This document shows positions 43,245-51,271 of a stretch of 64,000 bases of DNA, one piece after another. Source of the stretch: Aggregatilineales bacterium (GTDB lineage: Bacteria; Chloroflexota; Anaerolineae; Aggregatilineales; Ch27); contig JARKNX010000213.1 of the NCBI GenBank assembly GCA_029976025.1, forward strand, positions 1-64,000. Direction: 5' to 3'. The position numbers and the translations under genes are program-made. Position 1 is the first letter of the stretch, and the number at the start of each line of letters is the position of its first letter. Under the pieces are notes generated by a model that saw only the letters and a program-made list of their open reading frames with translations, did no database searches and had not been told where the DNA came from.

Positions 43245-44735
43245 TTATCCCTCCTGGTCAAGCAGTTCCGGCGCTACATACTGGCTCAGGTGATGGGTGA
43301 TAGCGCCCGTGCAGTCGCGCACGATCACCTCCAGGGGCATCTGGCCGGGCAGCGAGTGAGTGGCACAGGATAGACAGGGATCGTAGGACCGGAACGCCAT
43401 TTCGATCCGGTTCAGGATTCCATCGTTCACAATGCCCCTGTGAATCAGCCCTTCCGCCGCGCGTTTGATGCTCATGAAGATAGGCGCGTGGTTGTTCGTC
43501 GTCCCCACAATCAGGTTGACTTCCACCAGGATGCCCTTTTCGTCGGTGAAGTAGTGGTGGGTCAACGTGCCGCGCGGGGCTTCCACGATGCCCACGCCTT
43601 CGGTGGGCTTCCGGTCGGGCAGCGTGCGCACATTCGGGCTGGCAACTTCGGGGTCCTCGGCCAGCTCCAGCATACGCTCGGCGGCGTACAGCAATTCCAC
43701 CAGCCGCGCCCAGTGTGTAGCCAGGGTGTGATGTATCGGCTTGCCCCCCAGAGTCTCGTACATGCGCTCGTACTCGGCCTGAGCGAGCGGCGTCGCCATG
43801 CCATCGGCTGCGTTCAGCCGGGAGAGCGGCGTCGCACAGTATACACCGCTGTCCTTGCCATCGACGAAACCTTTCCACCCTACCTTACGGAGATAAGGGA
43901 ACTTGAGGTAGGTCCAGGGTTCGACATGCTCGGCGATATGCTGGGTGTACTCATCCGGCATGTAAGAGGCGAACTCAACGCCCATCGGGTCTACCACGCG
44001 CACCACGCCGTCGTAGAAGTTGACGCGGTTATTGGCGTCTACCAGCCCCATGTAGTAGGTGCGCTGCGTATAAGCCTGGCTGGTGATCAGGTCCACATAT
44101 TCCTGATTCTGGAGGACCATCTGCCCGAACAGGTCAATCGAAAACTGGCCGAACTCCACATTCTGGCGGGCGAGATCGATGATCTCCAGCCGCTGTTCTT
44201 CGGTGATGGGGTGACTCATGCCGCCGGGCAGGGCCGACACCGGATGGATGGCCCGCCCGCCAATCATCTCGATGACATGGTGACTGCGCTTGCGGGCGGC
44301 GATCACCTGTCCGCCGATTTCCAGGCCGACTTTGGCGATCACGCCCAGGATATTGCGTTCCGCCGCCGGAGCATCCGGCCCGACTACGAAATCAGGCCCA
44401 CCCAGCGCGTAGAAGTGCGTGGTGTGATCGGTGACAAAGAAAGCGGAATACAGCAATTCGCGCAACTTTTTGGCTGCGGGGGGCGGCTCGACATGATACA
44501 GGGCATCCAGCGCTTTGGCCGCCGCCATAAGGTGCGCCTCCGGGCATACCCCGCAGATGCGGCTGGTCAGGCGCGGCATCTCCTCGGCGGGCCGGCCCAG
44601 GCAGAACACCTCGAAGCCGCGCAGTTCCGGCACCTGGAAGTAGCAGTTTTCGACTTCTCCGGCGTCGTCCAGGAAGATTTCAATCTTGCCATGGCCTTCC
44701 AGCCGGGTGATTGGGTCAATTGCAATGCGTGTCAT
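43245..44735 (-). CDS. mvhA: [NiFe] hydrogenase large subunit (Mvh type, group 3)
   Basis: A 496-residue catalytic subunit. The proximal nickel ligands are in RICGVCPEAH (C61, C64) and the distal ones in DPCLSCATH (C454, C457), so all four cysteines are present. ITRLEGHGKIEI opens the protein. The tail after H460 is 36 residues, the size of a removable C-terminal peptide. It is encoded between the small subunit (13 nt upstream) and the maturation protease. The frame extends 66 codons upstream of the ATG at 44735, but the GGAGGGAG site and homology start there. It oxidises or makes H2 in the cytosol with MvhG and MvhD, linked to HdrABC. Confidence 0.94.
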   Translation of the reverse strand: MTRIAIDPITRLEGHGKIEIFLDDAGEVENCYFQVPELRGFEVFCLGRPAEEMPRLTSRICGVCPEAHLMAAAKALDALYHVEPPPAAKKLRELLYSAFFVTDHTTHFYALGGPDFVVGPDAPAAERNILGVIAKVGLEIGGQVIAARKRSHHVIEMIGGRAIHPVSALPGGMSHPITEEQRLEIIDLARQNVEFGQFSIDLFGQMVLQNQEYVDLITSQAYTQRTYYMGLVDANNRVNFYDGVVRVVDPMGVEFASYMPDEYTQHIAEHVEPWTYLKFPYLRKVGWKGFVDGKDSGVYCATPLSRLNAADGMATPLAQAEYERMYETLGGKPIHHTLATHWARLVELLYAAERMLELAEDPEVASPNVRTLPDRKPTEGVGIVEAPRGTLTHHYFTDEKGILVEVNLIVGTTNNHAPIFMSIKRAAEGLIHRGIVNDGILNRIEMAFRSYDPCLSCATHSLPGQMPLEVIVRDCTGAITHHLSQYVAPELLDQEG

Positions 44736-44748
44736 CGCTCCCTCCAGG

Positions 44749-45762
44749 CTAATCCGCCACGGCAGCCGCCGGCTTTTTCTCGGCGGCCGATTTCTTCTGC
44801 CCGTTCTCACGCGCCTTGCGGCGCAATAGAGACTGGGGAAGGTAGTAGCGATAGAAGTAACCGGCCGGGTCGGGGAGAGTTTCCAGGACTGCCTCAACAT
44901 CTTCGGCAGTGTCAGCGTCAATAATCGAGGCAATCGCCGAGAGCAGGCGCGCGCCGTGATCGTAAACGCCGTCCAGCGGCCCGTAGCATCCCCGACATCC
45001 TATGCCGACCTGCGGGCAGCGGGCGTTGCAGCCCGCCCGCGTCGCCACCCCGGCGCAGTACAACCCCTGGTCAAGCAGACACTCGTCGGGGTTGGGGATG
45101 ATCTCCTGTGGCCGGTAAAAACGTTTGATCTTCTTGTCCTTGCGCTCGCGTGGGCACTCATCGCACACGGCGATGTTCAACCCGATGACGGCCCCGGAAG
45201 GCGGCAGCTCGCCAGTGACCAGCGCCTGCACCGCCAGCTCAATAGATTGAACTTCCGGCGGGCAACCGGGCAGGTAGTAATCAACCGGGACGACCTGACT
45301 GAGCGATTTGACTGTGTTCCAGAAAGCGGGTAATTCCAGCTCGCCCTCATCCACTCTGGTGTGGCGCTGCGGAAAGACCCGCGCGGCGTTCTCAGTCGTG
45401 GGCGACTGGAAGTAGATCCACTCGAACATTTCCTCGCGGCTGCTGAAATTAGCCAGGCCGGGGATTGCGCCGCCGCAGGCACAGGCGCCGAATGCGATGA
45501 GCACTTTGGATTTTTCGCGCAGTATATGGGCCATCCGCGCATTTTCGTCGTTGCGGATGGCGCCGTTGAACAGACAGACATCGATGCTGCCCGGCGCCAT
45601 TGCTTCCACATCGGCGTACTTTATATCGATCACGCACGGCCAGAAAACGATGTCAAAGGCTGCGGCGACATCCAGAATCTTCTCATGCAGCCCCAGCACA
45701 GCGATCTCGCAGCCGCCGCATGAAGAAGCCCAGTACAGAGCGAGCTTCGGTTTATCGGCCAT
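44749..45762 (-). CDS. mvhG: [NiFe] hydrogenase small subunit (Mvh type)
   Basis: A 337-residue Fe-S subunit carrying electrons from the nickel site. It has the proximal-cluster motif SSCGGCE (C15, C18), FGACACGGAIPG, PVDYYLPGCPP, and a Cys-rich C-terminal half (CDECPRE; CNARCPQVGIGCRGC). No Tat signal is present, as expected for a cytosolic group 3 enzyme. The C-terminal 20 residues are Lys/Ala-rich. The start overlaps the mvhD end by 11 nt and has a GAGGAGGTC site. Confidence 0.93.
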   Translation of the reverse strand: MADKPKLALYWASSCGGCEIAVLGLHEKILDVAAAFDIVFWPCVIDIKYADVEAMAPGSIDVCLFNGAIRNDENARMAHILREKSKVLIAFGACACGGAIPGLANFSSREEMFEWIYFQSPTTENAARVFPQRHTRVDEGELELPAFWNTVKSLSQVVPVDYYLPGCPPEVQSIELAVQALVTGELPPSGAVIGLNIAVCDECPRERKDKKIKRFYRPQEIIPNPDECLLDQGLYCAGVATRAGCNARCPQVGIGCRGCYGPLDGVYDHGARLLSAIASIIDADTAEDVEAVLETLPDPAGYFYRYYLPQSLLRRKARENGQKKSAAEKKPAAAVAD

Positions 45763-46243
45763 GGGCGACCTCCTCATGAAGATACGGTTGCAGAAGCATA
45801 AACGGCTCCTCGTTGGGCCAGTTGTGTTTCCAGTCCAGCGGGCCGAGGGCCTGAATTTGTCTGGTCATCCGGGAGACAGTCTCGGCGAACAGCAGGCCCT
45901 GCGCCGCCGAGGCCCAGTGGAGCTGCACGCGCTCCTCCTCCAGGCCAAGCTGCTGCAGCACGCGCTTGAGGAGGGCGAAGCGCCGGATGGCTTTATAGTT
46001 TCCTTCCTGATAGTGGCACTGGCCGGGGTGACAGCCCATGATCAGCACACCATCGGCCCCTCCCTGTAACGCCCGCAGGACGAATGTCGGATCCAGCCGC
46101 CCGGTGCACATGATGCGAATATCGCGCAGCGTGGCGGGATACCCCATGCGGGAGGTGCCGGCCAGGTCCGCTGCTCGATACGAGCACCAGTTGCACAGGA
46201 ACCCCACAATCACAGGGTTGAACTTCTCGGCTTCGCTCATCAT
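45752..46243 (-). CDS. mvhD: Hydrogenase iron-sulfur subunit MvhD
   Basis: A 163-residue MvhD-family protein. It has FLCNWCSYRAADLAG, IRIMCTGRLDP and GVLIMGCHPGQCHYQEGNY, whose cysteines hold a [2Fe-2S] cluster in the methanogen enzyme. MvhD is the electron bridge between the hydrogenase MvhAG and HdrA. It lies 13 nt after hdrA and overlaps mvhG, consistent with a single multi-enzyme complex. Confidence 0.94.
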   Translation of the reverse strand: MMSEAEKFNPVIVGFLCNWCSYRAADLAGTSRMGYPATLRDIRIMCTGRLDPTFVLRALQGGADGVLIMGCHPGQCHYQEGNYKAIRRFALLKRVLQQLGLEEERVQLHWASAAQGLLFAETVSRMTRQIQALGPLDWKHNWPNEEPFMLLQPYLHEEVAHGR

Positions 46244-46256
46244 CGTGTCTCCTGTC

Positions 46257-48269
46257 TCAGGCCAGGATTTCTATAGGATTTGGCTCGTAATCGCCGGCAT
46301 CAATCAGGATGCCGTCAATCTCGGCCATAATCTGCTCGAATGTGAAGTGCGCGCCGGTGATCGCCTGGCTTGGACAGGCGGCTACGCATGTGCCGCAGCC
46401 CTTGCACAACGCCCCGTTGACGCGCGACACTCCCAGCTCCGCGAGATACTCAATGGCGTTATAGGGGCATAGATTGTTGCAGATGCGGCAGCCGGAACAA
46501 CGACTTTCGTCAATGCTGGCGCGCACCGGCTCCAACTGAACCTGCTTCTGGGAGATTACGCCCAGCACGCGGGCTGCTGCCGCCGCACCCTGTGCCACGG
46601 TATCCGGGATGTCCTTGGGGCCCTGACAGGCTCCGGCGATATAGATGCCTTCCGTCACCGTTGCTACCGGGTCCAGCTTGGGATGGCGCTCCGTGAAGAA
46701 TCCCGAGTCGCCGCAGCCCACCCCGAACATGTGCGAGACATTCTGCGAGTCGCGGCGCGGCTCCAGCCCGGCGGCCAGAATCACCATATCCACCGGGATG
46801 CGCCGCTGGCGTCCGATCAGCGTGTCTTCGGCCACCACAACCAGCTTGCCCTGTTCCTCCGTGGTGTAGGCTTCGTCAGTGATTTCGGCCACGCGCCCGC
46901 GGATGAAATGCACGCCTTCCGCCAGGATACGGTGGTAGAACTCCTCATACCCTTTGGCGATAGGCCGCATGTCGATGTAGAAGTTGTAGATTTCGGCGTG
47001 GGTCTTTTCTTTGGCGAGGTGGGCGAACTTGAGGGAAGACATGCAGCAGATCGCTGAGCAGTATTCGTTGTAAGCTTTGTCGCGGCTGCCGACGCAGTGA
47101 ATGATAGCCACCGACTGGGGCTCTGTCTCGCCATCGCGCAGGGTGATCTTGCCGCCGGTTGGCCCGGCTGCGTTGGTCAGCCGCTCAAATTCCAGGCTGG
47201 TGAACACATTCGGCAGGCGGCCGTATCCGTATTCCGGGATGCGCCGCGCGTCGAACAGGTCGTAGCCGGTCGCCAGGATGATGTTGCCCACATCCAGCGT
47301 GATGATTTCATCCTGCATCTCGAAGTCGATCGCTCCGGTCGGGCAGAATCGTTCGCAAGCCTTGCACTTTCCGGTGCTGAAGTAGGTGCAGTTCTGGGCA
47401 TCAACTACCGGATACTTGGGGACGGCCTGGGGGAAGGGGCGGTAGATCGCTTTGCGATAGCCAAGCCCCGCCTCGAATACCGTATCCACAACCTTGATCG
47501 GGCATTTCTCCCAGCATGTGCCACAGCCGGTGCAGAGGTCCTCGCGGATCATCCGCGCCTTCTTGCGTACGGTGACGTGGAAGTTCCCCACATACCCTTC
47601 GACCTGTTCGACTTCGGCGTAAGTCAGCAGCGTGATGTTGGGATGGGCGCCGGCATCGAACATCTTCGGGGTCAGGATACAGGCTGCGCAGTCCAGCGTG
47701 GGGAAGGTTTTGTCAAACTGGGCCATATGGCCGCCGATGCTCGGCTCGCGCTCTACCAGGTACACCGGATACCCGGCATCGGCGATCTCCAGCGCCGCCT
47801 GGATGCCGGCGATGCCTCCGCCAACCACCAGCGTCGCCGGCAGAATGTCAACCCGCATCGGCTCCAGCGCCTGATGTTTCAGCACGCGGTGGACAGCAGC
47901 GCTGACAAGGGCCTTGGCTTTGGAGGTCGCCGCGCTGCGGTTGTTGGGATGCACCCAGGAGGCGTGCTCGCGAATGTTCGCCATCTCGAAGAGGTAAGCA
48001 TTCAGGCCGGCCCGCTCGCACGCATTGCGGAATGTCTTTTCGTGCATATGGGGCGAGCAGGATGCCACCACAATATGGGTCAAACCGTATTCGCCGATAT
48101 CGTTTTCGATCAGCTCCTGGCCGGTCCCCGCGCACATGAACTGATAGTTGCGGGCCACGACGACGTGGGGCAGGTTGAGCGCCCATTCGGAGAGATGCTC
48201 GACATCCACCGCCCCGGCGATATTGTGTCCGCAGTGACAGACATAGATACCTACACGAGGTTCGCTCAT
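46257..48269 (-). CDS. hdrA: CoB-CoM heterodisulfide reductase-like subunit HdrA
   Basis: A 670-residue FAD and iron-sulfur protein, the bifurcating core of Hdr complexes. N-terminal CHCG (C11, C13) and CSPHMHE (71-77) are followed by the FAD motif GGGIAG (150-155). Four further Cys sets are visible: C246/249/252/256, C302/305/309 (with C294 nearby), C591/594/597/601 and C622/625/628/632. The last two are a ferredoxin-like C-terminal domain. The ATG at 48269 follows AGGAGAGAG; the frame opens 35 codons earlier. In methanogens HdrA splits electron pairs between ferredoxin and the heterodisulfide; the acceptor in this bacterium is unknown. Confidence 0.95.
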   Translation of the reverse strand: MSEPRVGIYVCHCGHNIAGAVDVEHLSEWALNLPHVVVARNYQFMCAGTGQELIENDIGEYGLTHIVVASCSPHMHEKTFRNACERAGLNAYLFEMANIREHASWVHPNNRSAATSKAKALVSAAVHRVLKHQALEPMRVDILPATLVVGGGIAGIQAALEIADAGYPVYLVEREPSIGGHMAQFDKTFPTLDCAACILTPKMFDAGAHPNITLLTYAEVEQVEGYVGNFHVTVRKKARMIREDLCTGCGTCWEKCPIKVVDTVFEAGLGYRKAIYRPFPQAVPKYPVVDAQNCTYFSTGKCKACERFCPTGAIDFEMQDEIITLDVGNIILATGYDLFDARRIPEYGYGRLPNVFTSLEFERLTNAAGPTGGKITLRDGETEPQSVAIIHCVGSRDKAYNEYCSAICCMSSLKFAHLAKEKTHAEIYNFYIDMRPIAKGYEEFYHRILAEGVHFIRGRVAEITDEAYTTEEQGKLVVVAEDTLIGRQRRIPVDMVILAAGLEPRRDSQNVSHMFGVGCGDSGFFTERHPKLDPVATVTEGIYIAGACQGPKDIPDTVAQGAAAAARVLGVISQKQVQLEPVRASIDESRCSGCRICNNLCPYNAIEYLAELGVSRVNGALCKGCGTCVAACPSQAITGAHFTFEQIMAEIDGILIDAGDYEPNPIEILA

Positions 48270-48282
48270 GGATTGCTCTCTC

Positions 48283-49236
48283 CTAGTGAGGCATGGCCGG
48301 CATGGGCAATGCCTGCCTGGGCCGCCGTTCGGGCTTGGCGCGCGGGGGCGGGGTGTCGCGAATCTTCTCGACAAGCGGCGTGATGCTGACGAACTCCTGC
48401 CCGAAGCCCAGCTCTTCCGGGGATAGCCCCAGCGCCAGCCCGATTAACTGGGTGAAGAACAGCACGGGCATGGTGTAGCTGGTCTCGAACATCCGGTTGG
48501 CTGGATCCTGATACACATCCAGGTTGAGCTGGCACATGGGACAGATTGTCACCATGCCGTCGGCCTCATTCACGGAGGCGTTCCTGACCAGCCGATGAAT
48601 CATCTCCAGGGCGGTGGTTTCGCTGATCTGGGTCATGTGGCCGCCGCAGCAGGCCGTCTTCATGGAAAAGTGCACCGCTTCAGCCCCCAGTGCCTCGATC
48701 ATCCGGTCCATCAGCATGGGCTGTTCGACATCATCCAGAGCATTATCCGGCCGGACGATCAGGCAGCCGTAGTAGGCGGCCAGCTTGAGGCCGTAGAGCG
48801 GCCTCCGCACCAGTTTGCTCAGCGTCTCGAAGCCAATATCGTTGATGATGACTTCTACCAGATGCCGGACGCGCACGCTGCCCGGGTCGTAGTGCAGGTC
48901 ACCCGCCTTAAGAGCCAGGTTGATATTGTGCTCAAGATGGGGATGCTGCCGCATATGAGCGTCAGTCTTGTGCAGGTTCAGGAAGCAGGCGCTGCATGGG
49001 ACGACGAGTTCCCTGGCGCCCGCCTGTTCGGCCAGGGCCAGGTTGCGCGCTACCAGCGCGTAGGCTGGCAGCCGATTGATAGAAAAATACTCGGTTGCTC
49101 CACAACAGTTCCAGTCATCCAGTTCGGCCAGCTCGATGCCCAGCACCCTGGCGACGGCCCGGTTGGAGACTTCGTAAGCGTGCGATCGATGCTGCAACGA
49201 ACACCCCGGATAGTAGGTATATGATGGAGCATTCAC
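48283..49236 (-). CDS. hdrB: Heterodisulfide reductase-like subunit HdrB
   Basis: A 317-residue protein with two complete CCG domains. The first has C12, C44-C45, C81 and C84; the second C158, C196-C197, C232 and C235. In methanogens these hold two noncubane [4Fe-4S] clusters that cleave the disulfide. All key cysteines are kept, so a disulfide-reducing site is plausible, though the bacterial substrate is not known. It starts at GTG, overlapping the hdrC stop as GTGA with an AAGGAGG site, so translation is coupled. A Pro/Arg-rich tail follows residue 290. Confidence 0.94.
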   Translation of the reverse strand: MNAPSYTYYPGCSLQHRSHAYEVSNRAVARVLGIELAELDDWNCCGATEYFSINRLPAYALVARNLALAEQAGARELVVPCSACFLNLHKTDAHMRQHPHLEHNINLALKAGDLHYDPGSVRVRHLVEVIINDIGFETLSKLVRRPLYGLKLAAYYGCLIVRPDNALDDVEQPMLMDRMIEALGAEAVHFSMKTACCGGHMTQISETTALEMIHRLVRNASVNEADGMVTICPMCQLNLDVYQDPANRMFETSYTMPVLFFTQLIGLALGLSPEELGFGQEFVSITPLVEKIRDTPPPRAKPERRPRQALPMPAMPH

Positions 49237-49829
49237 CCTACGGCCTCCTTTTCGGCGATCGCCTTCGCTTTTTCGAGAATAGCCCGTAGCTGCTCGATGT
49301 TCCGGATACTCCTGGGGCGAAAGGTGAGCCGGTTGTGGCGAAGCATATTCCAGCCCAGCGTGCCCATCTTGACCACCTGTGTCGGGTGGTGAAACAGGTG
49401 GTAACGAGTCGCCAGCCCCAGCTCAAAGCTGCGGCCGCGCTGTTCCACGAATCCGATGAAGGATTCAGACCAGTCGGCGGTGGCGCGGTGCTCAAACCGC
49501 CTGGAGCTAATCGCCATCTGCTTGAAGGTGTACATCAAATCGGTGATCGGAATTTGTTGCGGGCAGCGCACTGTGCAGGCGTAGCAGGAGACACAGTACC
49601 ACGGGGTGTTACTCGCCAGAACTTCATCTTCAAGACCTGCCATCGTCATCGCAAACAGTTCGCGCGGGGTGTGATCCATGTCGGCTGCTGAGGGGCACGA
49701 ACCGCCGCAGGTGCCGCATTGCAGGCACTGGCTGAGCAGCTCTCCCTGTGGTGTCGCCGCCACAACACGGTCGAAGAAAGTGGGGGGGCGCGTTGTGTTC
49801 AAGAGAGGAAGACCTCCTTCTTGCGCCAT
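49233..49829 (-). CDS. hdrC: Heterodisulfide reductase-like subunit HdrC
   Basis: A 198-residue ferredoxin-like subunit with two [4Fe-4S] motifs, CLQCGTCGGSCP (C35-C45) and CVSCYACTVRCP (C79-C89), then a helical C-terminus. It relays electrons between HdrA and HdrB. It is the first gene of the seven-gene operon. The ATG at 49829 has a poor ribosome-binding site, whereas GAAGGAGG within codons 4-6 points to a TTG at 49802, so the protein may be nine residues shorter. Confidence 0.94.
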   Translation of the reverse strand: MAQEGGLPLLNTTRPPTFFDRVVAATPQGELLSQCLQCGTCGGSCPSAADMDHTPRELFAMTMAGLEDEVLASNTPWYCVSCYACTVRCPQQIPITDLMYTFKQMAISSRRFEHRATADWSESFIGFVEQRGRSFELGLATRYHLFHHPTQVVKMGTLGWNMLRHNRLTFRPRSIRNIEQLRAILEKAKAIAEKEAVG

Positions 49830-49870
49830 CAGGGGGCTTCATGCGGTGAGGGTGAGAAATCGGTTGCTAT

Positions 49871-49884
49871 GGTTCATTTGAACC
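49871..49884. promoter_or_regulatory. 14-bp palindrome upstream of the hdr/mvh operon
   Basis: GGTTCA-TT-TGAACC is a perfect 6-2-6 palindrome 42 bp before hdrC. A TTGACT (minus strand, about 49952) lies upstream without a good -10. The palindrome is a candidate operator for the operon; the regulator is unknown. Confidence 0.4.
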
Positions 49885-50057
49885 AAAGCGGACGAAACTC
49901 CACTGAAGCGTATCGTCGGGCGAGATGATGATTGTGAAGTAAAGAACAAACAGTCAATTGCATTGTAGCAGGCGGGGGAGAACGCAGTCTATACTGCACT
50001 CGTACCCCTTTGCCGGGGCTAATAGGAGGGCTGTACCAGTATAATTGAACTATAGCC

Positions 50058-50744
50058 TCAGGAATCGCCGATGCTTTCCAGGTCGGCCAGCCCGTGGATG
50101 ACGCTGTATACGGCGGCCTGCAGCCGGTTGTTCAGGTGCAGCTTCTGGTAAATATTGCAGAGATGGTTGCGGACTGTGTGCTCTGAGATCTGGAGCGCCT
50201 CGCCGATCTGCCTGTTGGTCAGCCCGCGGGCCACCCGCCCCAGAATCTCCCACTCACGCGGGGTGAGCATCGGGTCCGGGGTGCCGCACAACTGCAACAG
50301 ATACCTGCTGGTGCTCAGCCGATCCATCAGGATGCGCACTGTCCTGGGGGAAATAGCCGCTTCCCCATGGTTCAGGCTGCGCAGCCGTCCGAACAGCTCG
50401 TCGGGCGTGATGTTCTTTTGCAGATACCCTGCGGCCCCGGCGATCACACATTCCAGCAGCAAATCAGAGCGGACCTCCGTCGTCAGGAAGACGAGCGCCA
50501 CCGAGGGGAAACGCTGGTGGAGCAGACCGACCAGGGCGACGCCGTCGCATCCGTCCAGCTCTGTTTCAATGAGGATTACATCGGGCCGCAGCGTGACAAC
50601 CAGCTCAGAGACCTCCGCATAATTGCCGGTCTGGCCCACCACACAAAAATCTTGCTGGGAGTCCAGCAGCCTGGCAATACCACAGCGGAACAGGATATTC
50701 GGGTCTACAAGAAGGATTCTCATGACATTCGCCGGATCATTCAT
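50058..50744 (-). CDS. NarL/LuxR-type regulator with Glu-substituted receiver
   Basis: A 228-residue regulator. A receiver-like domain (about 8-125) is followed by a LuxR helix-turn-helix (about 160-220, LTPREWEILGRVARGLTNRQ). The receiver is atypical. The phospho-acceptor Asp is E60 (PDVILIE where NarL relatives have LLD), and the first acidic pair is D14-P15, not D-D. The conserved Lys (K110) remains. A Glu at this place often mimics the phosphorylated state, so the protein may act without phosphorylation. It is divergent from a histidine kinase and precedes the hdr operon on the same strand with a 228-bp gap. The ATG at 50744 has a CGGAG site. Confidence 0.9.
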   Translation of the reverse strand: MNDPANVMRILLVDPNILFRCGIARLLDSQQDFCVVGQTGNYAEVSELVVTLRPDVILIETELDGCDGVALVGLLHQRFPSVALVFLTTEVRSDLLLECVIAGAAGYLQKNITPDELFGRLRSLNHGEAAISPRTVRILMDRLSTSRYLLQLCGTPDPMLTPREWEILGRVARGLTNRQIGEALQISEHTVRNHLCNIYQKLHLNNRLQAAVYSVIHGLADLESIGDS

Positions 50745-51271
50745 AACTGCACTCCGAATTTCTCTTATTTGTGTTTATAAAATACGGTTCGGATGTACTA
50801 GTACAGAGTGCGGGCGGCGGGAAAATTTGCTATAGCAGGGAGGCGTATTGGCAACAACGTCCCCGGCTTACTCTCGTTGATACCGGTTCAGATGGGCGGA
50901 AGACGGGAGGCTGAGAGCGGAGCAAACAGCGCAGCTAGATCGTGGGCGGCGGACACAGCGCCCATACAGCGTCTTACAGCCTGTGCGGCGTATGGACGGC
51001 GCCGGGCCTGTTGAAGAATTCCCCTGACGTCTGGTGCACATCCTGCATGCACCCCCGGTCAACAGACTAACAGTGCGCGGAAGCTGCGCTACCGGGCGTA
51101 GTCGATCTTCTGGGATGCTCACCCCGCCGGAGGCCCTGATATTCTGCCCGGTGGAGCGAGGATTAGGTGCTATACTCAAAGTATACAACAGCAATTGCAC
51201 CGCGGATCATCATCTCGCCCTGTCATTCCACTGCCTTGCTGCCTTCGCCCGCCCGGTCAAGGACACTGGAT
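50745..51271. other. Divergent control region, NarL-type regulator / histidine kinase
   Basis: This 527-bp region holds a perfect palindrome TGTACTAGTACA (50794-50805), placed near the expected -35 of the minus-strand regulator gene. It also holds an inverted repeat TATACT-CAA-AGTATA (51171-51185) about 90 bp before the kinase start; its TATACT could be a -10 box. No gene is seen between 50810 and 51160. Confidence 0.45.
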
